Assembly (NCBI GenBank): GCA_900466005.1
Contig: UEGQ01000008.1
Span: 344,436-408,435, forward strand
Direction: 5' to 3'
DNA: 64,000 bases
Source of the DNA: Hyphomicrobiales bacterium
GTDB taxonomy: Bacteria > Pseudomonadota > Alphaproteobacteria > Rhizobiales > Rhizobiaceae
Within the stretch, counting starts at the first letter, position 1. Every line of letters begins with the position of its first letter. A program made the position numbers and the translations under genes. The notes under the pieces were generated by a model. The model was not told the origin of the DNA, made no database searches, and worked only from the letters and a program-made list of their open reading frames with translations. Below are positions 15,309 through 24,161 of the stretch, piece by piece.

Positions 15309-17747
15309 ATGACCGCCACGACCCTTGCCGCCGACCAGTTGCGCGCTGCCTGCGACCCGGCATCGCTGCCTTTCGAGACCACCGCAGCACTCGAACCGCT
15401 CGACGCCCTGATCGGGCAGGACCGGGCCGTCGAGGCGATCCGTCTCGCCGCGCAGATGGAGCACCACCGCTTCAACCTCTACGTCCACGGGCCGGAAGGG
15501 AGCGGCAGGCACTCCACCGTGCTGAAGATCCTCGCCGAGGAAGCAGCCGGCCGGCCGGTGCCGGCCGACTGGGTCTATGTCCAGAATTTCGACGATCCCG
15601 ACCGCCCGCTCGCCATCGAGCTGCCCCGCGGCGAAGGCCCACGGCTGCGGGCGGCGATGACGGCGCTGGTCGAGGACCTCGCCACCCAGATCCCGTCGCT
15701 CCTCGTCTCCGAAGAATACCAGAACCGTCGCATGGCGCTGGAACAGGAGTTCGGTGCCCGCCACGAGACCGCCTTCGAGGAATTACGCAAGGCCGCCGAG
15801 AGCCGCAACGTCGCGATCCTGCGCACGCCGATGGGCTTTTCGCTCGCCGCCATGCATGGCGGCGAAATCCAGAAGGCCGAAGTGCTGGCCCGCCTGCCCG
15901 AGGAAGAGCGCAAGAAGCTGCAGGAGGATGTCGCCGCCACGGAACAGGAACTCGAGGATTTCCTGATGTCGCTGCCCGAGCTCGAGCGGGAGCAGCGCAG
16001 CGCCATCAGCCGTCTGAACGAGGACATGGCGAAGGTGGCGGTCGATGCCGCGCTCACGCTGGCGATGCGCGGCTTCGAGACCATTCCGGCGCTCGCCCGG
16101 CATTTCAAGGCGCTGAGAGCCGATCTGATCGCCCATGCCGATCTCTTCCTGTCGCTGGAGCGCGGCAAGGCCAACGATCCGTTCCCGGCGGAGCTTGCGG
16201 CCCTTCGCGAGGACCCCCGCTTTCACCGCTACGCGGTCAACGTCATGGTCACCCAGGCCGAAGACGTCACCGGCGCGCCGGTGGTGGTGGAAACGCTGCC
16301 GACGCTCGCCAATCTCACCGGGCAGATCGACTACATCCCGATGCAGGGCGCCCTCGTCACCGATTTCACGCAGATCAAGCCGGGGGCGCTGCATCGGGCG
16401 AACGGCGGCTTTCTGATGCTCGACGCCCGCCGCGTGCTCACCGAGCCCTTCGCCTGGGACGCCCTGAAGCGCTGCCTGGAAACGAAGGCGGTGCACGTCA
16501 TCACCGCGGCGGAGCGGCTCGGCCTGATCGCCACGACGACGCTGGAGCCGGAGCCCATTCCGCTCAAGGTGCGTGTCGTCCTGGTCGGCGACCGCCTTCT
16601 CCACCTGATCCTCTCGGAATTCGACCCGGATTTCGGGCAGTATTTCCGCGTCGCGGCCGAGTTCGGCGAGGACATGAACCGCAGCGCCGATTCCGTCGGC
16701 CTGTTCGCGCGCCTCGTCGCCACCGTCGTGGCGCGCGAGCGGCTGCGCCCGGTCTCCCGCGACGGCGTGGCGAGCCTCGTCGACGCCGCAACCCGTGCCG
16801 CCGCGGACCAGCAGAAGCTGTCGCTTCGCATGGGCGAGATCTGGGACATCCTGCTTGAAGCCGACCACAGGGCCGGAAAGGCCGGTTCCGACGCCGTCAC
16901 CGCCGAGCATGTCAGGGCGGCGATCGAGGCTGCCGAGCGCCGCCGCAGCCTGACGCGGGACCGGCTGCGGGAGGCGACCGTGCGCGGCATCGTCCAGATC
17001 TCCACGCAGGGCAGCGTGATTGGCCAGGTGAACGGGCTCACCGTCAGCGAGCTCGGCGAGGAGCGCTTCGGTGCGCCGGTGCGCATCACCGCCCGTGTGC
17101 GCATGGGCACCGGCCGCGTCGTCGACATCGAGCGCGAGGCGCGGCTCGGCGGGCCGATCCATTCCAAGGCCGTCCTCATCCTTTCGAGCTTCCTTGCCAC
17201 GCGCTACGTGCCGGATACGCCCTTGTCGCTCTGGGCGAGCCTCGTCTTCGAACAGAGCTATGGCGGGGTCGAGGGTGACAGCGCCTCGCTCGCCGAGCTT
17301 TGTGCGCTGCTGTCGGCGCTGGCCGACGTGCCGATCTCGCAATCCTTCGCGGTCACCGGCTCGGTGAACCAGATGGGCGAGGTGCAGGCGATCGGCGGCA
17401 TCAACGAGAAGATCGAAGGCTTCTTCGACCTCTGCCGGGAGATCGGCCTCACCGGGCGGCAGGGGGTGATCATCCCGCAATCCAACGTCACCCACCTGAT
17501 GCTGCGGGCCGACGTCGTCGAGGCGGTGGCGGCCGGGCGCTTCCATGTCCACGCCGTCGCCAATGTCGATGACGCCATCGAGCATCTGACCGGCCTGCCG
17601 GCCGGCAAGCGGATGCTGAACGGCGAATTCGAGGACGGCTCGGTCAACGCCAATATCGAGGTGCGGCTGCTCGACTTCGCCGATGCCCGTGCGTCGATGC
17701 TGCAGTTGCGCCTGCCGGAGCAGACGGAAAACCAGGACGAAGGGTGA
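15309..17747 (+). CDS. Lon-like (S16) protease with degenerate Walker A
   Basis: 812 residues. The N-terminal part has an AAA-type region with a P-loop-like HGPEGSGRHS, in which the usual P-loop Lys is Arg. A long helical insert in the middle is followed by a second ATPase-like part and a C-terminal Lon protease domain. The catalytic dyad is Ser658 (VEGDSAS) and Lys701 (GGINEKIEG); the 43-residue spacing equals that of E. coli Lon S679/K722. It belongs to the Lon-related COG1067 group rather than to canonical Lon. Likely a cytosolic ATP-dependent or ATP-independent protease. Proteolysis is supported by the intact dyad; ATP hydrolysis is less certain. The ATG follows the GAGCAT context near 15296. 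Confidence 0.9.
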   Translation: MTATTLAADQLRAACDPASLPFETTAALEPLDALIGQDRAVEAIRLAAQMEHHRFNLYVHGPEGSGRHSTVLKILAEEAAGRPVPADWVYVQNFDDPDRPLAIELPRGEGPRLRAAMTALVEDLATQIPSLLVSEEYQNRRMALEQEFGARHETAFEELRKAAESRNVAILRTPMGFSLAAMHGGEIQKAEVLARLPEEERKKLQEDVAATEQELEDFLMSLPELEREQRSAISRLNEDMAKVAVDAALTLAMRGFETIPALARHFKALRADLIAHADLFLSLERGKANDPFPAELAALREDPRFHRYAVNVMVTQAEDVTGAPVVVETLPTLANLTGQIDYIPMQGALVTDFTQIKPGALHRANGGFLMLDARRVLTEPFAWDALKRCLETKAVHVITAAERLGLIATTTLEPEPIPLKVRVVLVGDRLLHLILSEFDPDFGQYFRVAAEFGEDMNRSADSVGLFARLVATVVARERLRPVSRDGVASLVDAATRAAADQQKLSLRMGEIWDILLEADHRAGKAGSDAVTAEHVRAAIEAAERRRSLTRDRLREATVRGIVQISTQGSVIGQVNGLTVSELGEERFGAPVRITARVRMGTGRVVDIEREARLGGPIHSKAVLILSSFLATRYVPDTPLSLWASLVFEQSYGGVEGDSASLAELCALLSALADVPISQSFAVTGSVNQMGEVQAIGGINEKIEGFFDLCREIGLTGRQGVIIPQSNVTHLMLRADVVEAVAAGRFHVHAVANVDDAIEHLTGLPAGKRMLNGEFEDGSVNANIEVRLLDFADARASMLQLRLPEQTENQDEG

Positions 17748-17891
17748 GCCGCTTTACGCCCCCGTCGCGGAGACGGTTTCGGCGACTTTCGGACGGCGCT
17801 TGAGGACGCTCCCGGCGATTGCTACGATCGATGATGCCGGAAACGTCGCAACGGCGTCACGTCGGCTTGTCCCACGGTGCAGAGGCCTGAC

Positions 17892-18251
17892 ATGTACTCG
17901 CTTGCCATCGACACGGACCGGGCCATCGAGGAGATCACCACATACATTCAGGAGGTCGTCCGGCGCGACCATTCCCGCGGCGTGATCCTCGGACTGAGCG
18001 GAGGACTGGATTCCTGCGTGCTCGCCGCGCTTGCGGTGCGCGCCCTCGGACCGCAGGCGGTCAGTGTGATCTATATCGGCGATCGCGACAGCGACCCACG
18101 CCTTGCCGACCGCGCAAGAGAGATGGCGCGGTTGCTCGGCCTGACCCTCGAGACCGCCGACATCAGCGGTGACATGGCGAAGCGCGGCGTCTATGCGCAC
18201 AATCCTCGAACTGCGCCGGCTCTCCGCCTGGAAGAGAACCTCGCCGCATGA
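17892..18251 (+). pseudogene. Truncated NAD synthase-type (NadE) domain
   Basis: 119 residues from ATG 17892 (AGAGGCC upstream). It carries an N-type ATP pyrophosphatase loop, GVILGLSGGLDSCVL, about 35 residues in, the signature of NAD synthases, and continues through ARLLGLTLETADIS. NAD synthases need about 250 further residues or more for the NaAD site; here the frame diverges after GVYAHN and stops at 18251. This indicates a 3' truncation or frameshift, and the ATP loop alone would not give NAD synthesis. It could alternatively be a short standalone PP-loop protein, but I favour a remnant. Confidence 0.55.
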
Positions 18252-18335
18252 GGCTCCGCCGGTCAGTGGAAGGTTCGGATCGCCGATCCGGCGCTGAAAC
18301 CACGTGCCGCTGCCCGGTCCTCCCGCGGCCGCCCG

Positions 18336-18668
18336 CTATCGAAAGACGCCCGGCAATTTCGTCGGCGCCTTGATCCTGAGCTGCTTGTTGACGTTGAAGC
18401 GCCCGAAGACGACCGTGATCGCATGCGGCGCAACGCCGAATTCGCCGGCGAGGAACCGCACCATGTGGTCCGTCGCCCGCCCGAACCGCGGCGCTTCCGT
18501 CACCGAGACCTGCAATTGCCGCCCCTTCGGCTTGCCAATCGCATCGCGGCTGGCGGCCGGCTTGCCGAGAATGTTGACGACCAGCACGTCGTCCTCCCAC
18601 CAGAAGAACGTATCCCGGCCTTCCACGCCCTCTTCGGCCGGTTGCTTCTTCGTCTTCTGCCGTTTCAT
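18336..18668 (-). CDS. DUF167 (YggU/UPF0235) family protein
   Basis: 110 residues from ATG 18668. A Lys-rich N-terminus (MKRQKTKKQPAEEG) is followed by the compact DUF167 fold with the landmarks VNILGKPAASRDAIG, LQVSVTEAP and ITVVFGRFNVNKQLRI. In this family the fold includes a conserved Gly/Ser-rich turn and the KxxxI end strand, both present. The molecular role of the family is unknown. It ends facing the NAD synthase remnant and lies just downstream of glnE (100 bases), so it could be on the glnE transcript. Confidence 0.8.
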   Translation of the reverse strand: MKRQKTKKQPAEEGVEGRDTFFWWEDDVLVVNILGKPAASRDAIGKPKGRQLQVSVTEAPRFGRATDHMVRFLAGEFGVAPHAITVVFGRFNVNKQLRIKAPTKLPGVFR

Positions 18669-18768
18669 GCCGGTTTCCGTCTCCCCGGCACCCCTGCACC
18701 GTTCCGCCTGCATAGGCCAGCGCGAGCCGGTTGCGCAAGGAGGGGGAGCCGCCGAACGGCGAGTACCC

Positions 18769-21726
18769 TCACCCCTTCACAACCGTCTGGAACACCTTCC
18801 TCACGGCCTTCGACAGCCGCTTGATCTCCGCCTCCAGCGTCTTGATGTCGGGGCAGTCGCCGGCGCGGCAGACGAGGTCGATCAGTCCCGCCGGCACGGC
18901 GTCGGGCTTGAACGGCCCGTCGATGCAAAGCCGCGTCACCTGCGAGATCTCGCCGTAGAGCCGGATCGCCTCGACGCAAAGGTCAAGATCGTTGACATCC
19001 ATCAGCGCGGCGCCCGCCGTCTTCAGCGCCTCCTCGGTCGTGAGCCCGTTCACCTTCACCGCGATGCCGCGGGCGGGTGCGACGAGCGTCAGGTATTGTG
19101 CGACAAACTCGATGTCGATCAGCCCGCCGGGAATGAGCTTCAGGTCCCAGATGTCGCGCGGCGGCTTCTCCTCGTCGATCATCTTGCGCATCTCGGCGAC
19201 GTCGCGGGCGGTCTTCGCCTCCTCGCGCGGCCGCTCCAGTACCTCGGCGATGATCCGTTCGGCGTCGGCGATCAGTTCGGTGTCGCCGCAGATCAGCCGT
19301 GCGCGGGTAAGCGCCATGTGCTCCCAGGTCCAGGCCTCCTCCTTCTGGTACTTCTCGAAGGAGCGCAGTCTGGTCGCCACCGGCCCCTTGTTGCCGGAGG
19401 GGCGAAGGCGCATGTCGACCTCGTAGAGCACGCCTTCCGCCGTCGGCGCGGACAGCGCCGCGATCAGCCGCTGGGTGAGCCGGGTGAAATAGCGCACCGG
19501 ATCGAGCCGCTTCGGCCCGTCGGATTCGCCCGCCGCGTCGTCGTAGTCGTAGAGCAGGATGAGATCGATGTCGGAGCCCGCCGTCAGCTCGAAGCTGCCG
19601 AGCTTGCCCATGCCGGCAATCGCCACCCTGCCGCCGGGGAAGCGGCCGTGATGGGCCTCGATCTCGCGCAGCACGGCGGCGAGTGCGGCCTCGAGGATGA
19701 GGGCCGCGAGATCGGTAAAGGCGCGCCCCGCCTGCATGCCGCCGATCGTACCGGTCAGAAGCCGGATGCCGATCAGGAAGCGGTGCTCGGCGGCGAAGAT
19801 GCGCAGCCGGTCGAGCAGGTCCTCGTAGTGGCGGGCGCCGGCGAGAAAGCTCTCGAGACGGCCGGAGAGATAGTCGCGGGTCGGCAGCTGCACCATCAGC
19901 GACGGGTCGAGCATGCCGTCGAAGACGTGCGGCCTGGACGCGATGATATCGGCGAGCCGCGGCGCCGAGGACATGATGTTGACGATGAGTTCCAGGAGCG
20001 CCGGGTTCTTGCCGAGCAGCGAGAAGAGCTGGATGCCGGCTGGAAGCCCGGACAGGAAGTTGTCGAAGCGCAGGAGCGCCTCGTCGGCGCGGCGGCTTTC
20101 GCCGAAGGTCTTCAAGAGTTCCGGCATCAGCTCGGTCAGCCGCTCGCGCGCCTCGGCGGACTGTGTCGCACGGTAGCGGCCGTAATGCCAGGTGCGGATG
20201 ACGCGCGAGATGTCCTCCGGCCGCTCGAAACCGAGCGCCCTCAGCGTCTTCAGCGTATCCGGATCGTCGCGCTGGCCGGTGAAGACGAGGTTGCCGTGTG
20301 CGCCGGACAACTCCCCTTCATGCTCGAAGAGCTTGGCATAGCGCCGTTCCACCGTCTTCAGCACGCTTTCGAGCCGCGAAGAGAAACTCGCAGTATCGGG
20401 AAAACCGGCCATCAGCGCGATGCGCCTCAGCTCCGCCTCGGTCTGCGGCAGCACGTGCGTCTGCTCGTCATAGACCATCTGGATCCGGTGCTCGATGTCG
20501 CGCAGGAACCAGTAGCATTCGGTGAGCTCTGCCCGCGTCGTCTCGTCGATCCAGCTGGCGTCGGTCAGCGCCTGCAACGCCTCCTCGGTCGCCCTCACGC
20601 GCAGCTGCGGCATGCGGCCGCCGGCGATCAGCTGCTGGGTCTGGGCGAAGAACTCGATCTCGCGGATGCCGCCGCGGCCGAGCTTGACGTTGTGGCCCTT
20701 GACCGCGATCGCGCCGAAGCCCTTGTGGGCGTGGATCTGCCGCTTGATCGAATGGATGTCGGCGATCGCCGCGTAGTCGAGATACTTCCGGTAGACGAAG
20801 GGCACCAGCTCGCGCAGGAAACCCTCCCCCGCCTCGAGGTCGCCGCCGACCGGCCGCGCCTTGATGAAGGCGGCGCGCTCCCAGTTCTGCCCGCGCCCCT
20901 CGTAATAGAGGATCGCCGCCTCGACCGGCACGGCAAGCGGCGTCGAGCCGGGGTCTGGCCGCAGCCTGAGGTCGGTGCGGAAGACATAGCCGTCGGCGGT
21001 GCGCTCCTGCATGATCCGCACCAGCCGGCGCATCATCCGCCCGAAGGTCTCGGTCGCATCCTCGGGCGAGACGAGGATGCCGGCGAACGGCTCGAAGAAG
21101 ACGACGAGATCGATGTCGGAGGAATAGTTGAGTTCGCGGGCGCCGAGCTTGCCCATGCCGAGCACGATGAGGCCGCTGCCGGCCGACGGCGCCGACCGGT
21201 CGGCGAGCTTCAGCTTGCCGGCATCTTCGCCCGCGAGCAGCAGGTGGTCGACGGCAGCCGCAACTGCCGCCTCCGCCATGGCGGTCAGCCAGCCCGTCGT
21301 CCGCCTCCCGTCGAAGAGGCGCGAAAGGTCGGCGAGCGCCACCAGGAAGGAGAGCCTGCGCTTGGCGATCCGGAGCCGCGACATCACCTCGGCCTCGGTC
21401 GGCACCGCTCCGTCGCCATTGCCTTTCCAGGCGTCGCGGGCGCTCGCCACCAGCCCTTCGAGCAGCGGCTCCAGCGGTTCCGAGACGGCGCTTGCGAGCA
21501 GCGACGGGCTGAGCGAAGCGGTCTCGCGCAGATAGGGCGAGAGGCTGATCGCCGCCGTCACGAAGGATTTGAGCGGCGTTTCCTCCGCCATCAGCGCGGC
21601 GATCGCCGGCTCCTGCCGGCCGATCTCCTTCAGCGCGGCAACGGCCGCCTTGAGTTCGGTCTGGTTGAGCGGGCGGATGACGTCCGGCGCGACCGCGCGG
21701 AGCCAGGTGTGCGTCTGATCAGCCAT
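18769..21726 (-). CDS. glnE: Bifunctional glutamine synthetase adenylyltransferase/adenylyl-removing enzyme
   Basis: 985 residues, full length. Two nucleotidyltransferase domains are visible: the first (deadenylylase) has the motif SSDIDLVVFF near residue 205, and the second (adenylyltransferase) has GSDIDLILLYDYDD near residue 715. The PII-responsive central region and the C-terminal helical domain follow. GlnE adds and removes AMP on a tyrosine of glutamine synthetase in answer to nitrogen status via GlnB. It starts MADQTHTWLRAV, 98 bases after the stop of the histidine kinase, in the same orientation. The gene order degP, two-component pair, glnE agrees with what I recall of rhizobial chromosomes. 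Confidence 0.96.
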   Translation of the reverse strand: MADQTHTWLRAVAPDVIRPLNQTELKAAVAALKEIGRQEPAIAALMAEETPLKSFVTAAISLSPYLRETASLSPSLLASAVSEPLEPLLEGLVASARDAWKGNGDGAVPTEAEVMSRLRIAKRRLSFLVALADLSRLFDGRRTTGWLTAMAEAAVAAAVDHLLLAGEDAGKLKLADRSAPSAGSGLIVLGMGKLGARELNYSSDIDLVVFFEPFAGILVSPEDATETFGRMMRRLVRIMQERTADGYVFRTDLRLRPDPGSTPLAVPVEAAILYYEGRGQNWERAAFIKARPVGGDLEAGEGFLRELVPFVYRKYLDYAAIADIHSIKRQIHAHKGFGAIAVKGHNVKLGRGGIREIEFFAQTQQLIAGGRMPQLRVRATEEALQALTDASWIDETTRAELTECYWFLRDIEHRIQMVYDEQTHVLPQTEAELRRIALMAGFPDTASFSSRLESVLKTVERRYAKLFEHEGELSGAHGNLVFTGQRDDPDTLKTLRALGFERPEDISRVIRTWHYGRYRATQSAEARERLTELMPELLKTFGESRRADEALLRFDNFLSGLPAGIQLFSLLGKNPALLELIVNIMSSAPRLADIIASRPHVFDGMLDPSLMVQLPTRDYLSGRLESFLAGARHYEDLLDRLRIFAAEHRFLIGIRLLTGTIGGMQAGRAFTDLAALILEAALAAVLREIEAHHGRFPGGRVAIAGMGKLGSFELTAGSDIDLILLYDYDDAAGESDGPKRLDPVRYFTRLTQRLIAALSAPTAEGVLYEVDMRLRPSGNKGPVATRLRSFEKYQKEEAWTWEHMALTRARLICGDTELIADAERIIAEVLERPREEAKTARDVAEMRKMIDEEKPPRDIWDLKLIPGGLIDIEFVAQYLTLVAPARGIAVKVNGLTTEEALKTAGAALMDVNDLDLCVEAIRLYGEISQVTRLCIDGPFKPDAVPAGLIDLVCRAGDCPDIKTLEAEIKRLSKAVRKVFQTVVKG

Positions 21727-21823
21727 GGGGCCTCCTCCCTCGACCGCGGCGGTATCCGCGATTCTCGCCTTTGCCGGCGCAGATTAGAGGAGCGGAGGAG
21801 CAAAGGGAATCACATCCCTTGGT

Positions 21824-23230
21824 TCAGGCCTTTTGTCCGGGAAAGACCATCGTCGCCGTCAGGCCCGGCTGTTCCCTGCCCGGCTCGGTGTCGGAAAGTT
21901 CGAGCCGCCCACCATGCAGGGCCATGATCGCCTCGACCAGGGACAGGCCCAGCCCGGTGCCGGGCTTCGAACGGCTTTCGTCGAGCCGCATGAAGCGCTT
22001 GACGACATCGCCGCGTTTTTCGGCGGGAACACCCGGCCCGTGGTCGGAGACCGAGAGGCGCAGTTCGCCGCCGGTTTTCGCCACCGTGAGCGTGATCGTG
22101 CCGTCGCCGTCGCTTTCGGTTCCGTACTTGATGGCGTTGTCGACGAGATTCGAAATCGCCTGGCCGATCAGTTCGCGGTTGCCGCGCACCGAAAGCCCCG
22201 GCGCGATGTCGGTCGCAAGCTTCTGCCCCGCCTCCTCGGCCACCGGCTCGTAGAGTTCGGCGGCGTCGGCGGCGATCGCCGACAGGTCGACATCGGAAAG
22301 CTCGGCGGCGATCGAACCGGCCTCGACGCGGCTGATCATCAGGAGCGCGTTGAAGGTGCGGATCAACTGGTCGGATTCGGCGATAATGCCCTCGAGCGCG
22401 ACCCGCCTTGCGCCGTCGTCGTCCTCGGCCAGCGCATCCGCCGCCTTGTTGCGCAGCCGCGTCAGCGGCGTCTTCAGGTCGTGGGCGATGTTGTCGGAAA
22501 CCTGCCGCAGCCCCTCGCTCAGCCGCTCGATCCGCCCCAGCATTTCGTTGAGCGACGAGGACAGCCGGTCGAACTCGTCGCCCGAGCCGACGACTGGCAG
22601 GCGCTGGGACAGATCGCCCGCCATGATCTTGGTGCTCGCCGCCGACATCCGGTCGATCCGCTTCAGCGCGTTGCGACCGATCGCAAACCAGATGATAAGC
22701 GCCCCGAAACCCATGATCGCCAGTGCCACCATCAGCGCCTTGCGGACGAGCAGGCGGAATTTCGCCGGCTCGCCGAGGTCGCGGCCGATCAACACGCGCA
22801 GCCCGTTGTCGAGAATGAAGACATGGGCGGTGGCGATGTGCTTCTTGGCGTCGCCGGTCTCGGAATAGCGCTCGTAGAGGAAGGGGAAGTCGGTCCAGCC
22901 CTCCTTGTCGAAGATGCCCGGCTGCAGCGAGCCGACATTGCCGGCGAGGATTTCGCCGTTCGGCCCCGCGATCACATAGAGGTTGGCGCCCGGCTGGCGG
23001 GCCCGCCGCTCCATGATCTTCAGCATCTGGTTCATGCCGCCGCTGCTGTAGGCGCGCTCGATGTCGGTCACTTCCTGCTGCAGGCTGTCGCGGGTCTGCT
23101 GGTTGAGCAGCCGCTCGGAAAGCGCCGTCACGTAGAAGACGAGGAAGGCCGCGCAGAGCGCGAAGAGCACGATATAGAGCGCGGAGAGCCGGACCGCCGT
23201 CGACTTGAAGAGCACACCGATGCGGGACAT
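21824..23230 (-). CDS. Sensor histidine kinase (HAMP, HisKA, HATPase)
   Basis: 468 residues. TM1 is at about 14-36 (LSALYIVLFALCAAFLVFYV), followed by a periplasmic domain of about 130 residues, TM2 (ALMVALAIMGFGALIIWF), a HAMP segment and a HisKA domain with NIAHDLKTPLTRLRN. The ATPase domain has NLVDNAIKYG, DHGPGVP and GTGLGLSLV. The coding sequence starts 8 bases after the stop of its response regulator, so they form one operon. The signal is unknown; the position beside degP suggests envelope stress, which is inference. Confidence 0.93.
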   Translation of the reverse strand: MSRIGVLFKSTAVRLSALYIVLFALCAAFLVFYVTALSERLLNQQTRDSLQQEVTDIERAYSSGGMNQMLKIMERRARQPGANLYVIAGPNGEILAGNVGSLQPGIFDKEGWTDFPFLYERYSETGDAKKHIATAHVFILDNGLRVLIGRDLGEPAKFRLLVRKALMVALAIMGFGALIIWFAIGRNALKRIDRMSAASTKIMAGDLSQRLPVVGSGDEFDRLSSSLNEMLGRIERLSEGLRQVSDNIAHDLKTPLTRLRNKAADALAEDDDGARRVALEGIIAESDQLIRTFNALLMISRVEAGSIAAELSDVDLSAIAADAAELYEPVAEEAGQKLATDIAPGLSVRGNRELIGQAISNLVDNAIKYGTESDGDGTITLTVAKTGGELRLSVSDHGPGVPAEKRGDVVKRFMRLDESRSKPGTGLGLSLVEAIMALHGGRLELSDTEPGREQPGLTATMVFPGQKA

Positions 23231-23238
23231 GGACGGCG

Positions 23239-23916
23239 TTACCCTTCGTCCTTGATCATGTAGCCGGCGCCGCGCACCGTCTTCAGCAGCGGCTTGTCGA
23301 AGTCCTTCTCGATCTTCGAGCGCAGCCGCGACACATGCACGTCGATGACGTTGGTCTGCGGGTCGAAGTGATAGTCCCAGACGTTTTCGAGCAGCATGGT
23401 GCGCGTCACCACCTGCCCGGCATTCTTCATCAGGTATTCGAGCAGGCGGAATTCCCGCGGCTGCAGCAGGAGTTCCCTGCCACCCCGGCGGACCTCGTGG
23501 GAGAGCCGGTCGAGTTCGAGGTCGCCGACGCGGTAGACCATGTCCTGCTCCGGCTTGCCCTTGCGGCGGCCGAGCACCTCGACGCGGGCGAGAAGCTCGC
23601 TGAAGGCGTAGGGTTTCGGAAGGTAGTCGTCGCCGCCGGCGCGAAGCCCCGTCACGCGGTCGTCCACCTGCCCGAGCGCGGAGAGGATCAGCACCGGCGT
23701 GTCGACGCCGCGCTTCCTCAGCTCGCTGATCACCGACAATCCGTCGCGGCGCGGCAGCATCCGGTCGACGATGAGCACGTCGTAGCCGTTCTCGCTCGCC
23801 ATGAAGAGGCCGCTCTCGCCGTCGCTCGCATGGTCCGCGACGATACCCGCCTCGCGAAAGCCCTTGACCATGTAGGCCGCGGCCTCGAGGTCGTCTTCGA
23901 TCACCAGTATTTTCAT
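23239..23916 (-). CDS. OmpR/PhoB-family response regulator
   Basis: 225 residues from ATG 23916 (MKILVIEDDLEAAAYM). The receiver domain has the acidic pair in IEDD, the phospho-acceptor Asp51 (LIVDRMLP), and Lys101 in LPKPY. The C-terminal winged helix has EYLMKNAGQVVTRTMLLENVW and the recognition helix NVIDVHVSRLRSKI. An in-frame ATG at 23988 would add a non-conserved leader and is rejected. It is paired with the kinase just downstream and lies upstream of degP in the opposite sense of gene order on the same strand, so degP is a candidate target. Confidence 0.94.
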   Translation of the reverse strand: MKILVIEDDLEAAAYMVKGFREAGIVADHASDGESGLFMASENGYDVLIVDRMLPRRDGLSVISELRKRGVDTPVLILSALGQVDDRVTGLRAGGDDYLPKPYAFSELLARVEVLGRRKGKPEQDMVYRVGDLELDRLSHEVRRGGRELLLQPREFRLLEYLMKNAGQVVTRTMLLENVWDYHFDPQTNVIDVHVSRLRSKIEKDFDKPLLKTVRGAGYMIKDEG

Positions 23917-24020
23917 GCGCGGGACATTAGCGCCAACGACCGCCTTTGCGCCATCGGAATCAGCGGGATATGGGACATCCGTCTTCATCAGAGTTTCCCC
24001 TTTCTTGCCCCGATCATTGG

Positions 24021-24137
24021 CCCCTCATCCGCCTGCCGGCACCTTCTCCCCGTTCCGACGGGGAGAAGGGACGGGATCGGCACCGTCACGGCCGTTCCCT
24101 CTCCCCGCGAGCGGGGAGAGGGCCAGGGTGAGGGGCA
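24021..24137. repeat. Intergenic palindromic repeat (type B)
   Basis: The unit contains CACCTTCTCCCCGTTCCGACGGGGAGAAGG and a second hairpin CTCCCCGCGAGCGGGGAG (described in parts at 24050-24068 and 24101-24119), flanked by CCCTCATCC and GGGTGAGGGGC. Related copies lie near 41333, 44880, 53314 and 62103. It sits between degP and the response regulator gene, where it may act as a transcript 3'-end structure. Confidence 0.7.
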
Positions 24138-24161
24138 AATCACGGATGGACGCTTGCCGGA

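Noticed and set aside
18304..21927. A 1207-codon open frame antisense to glnE
   Set aside because: It is the complement of a well-supported gene in GC-rich DNA, where the antisense frame rarely contains stops; its product is low-complexity Arg/His/Asp-rich with no domain.
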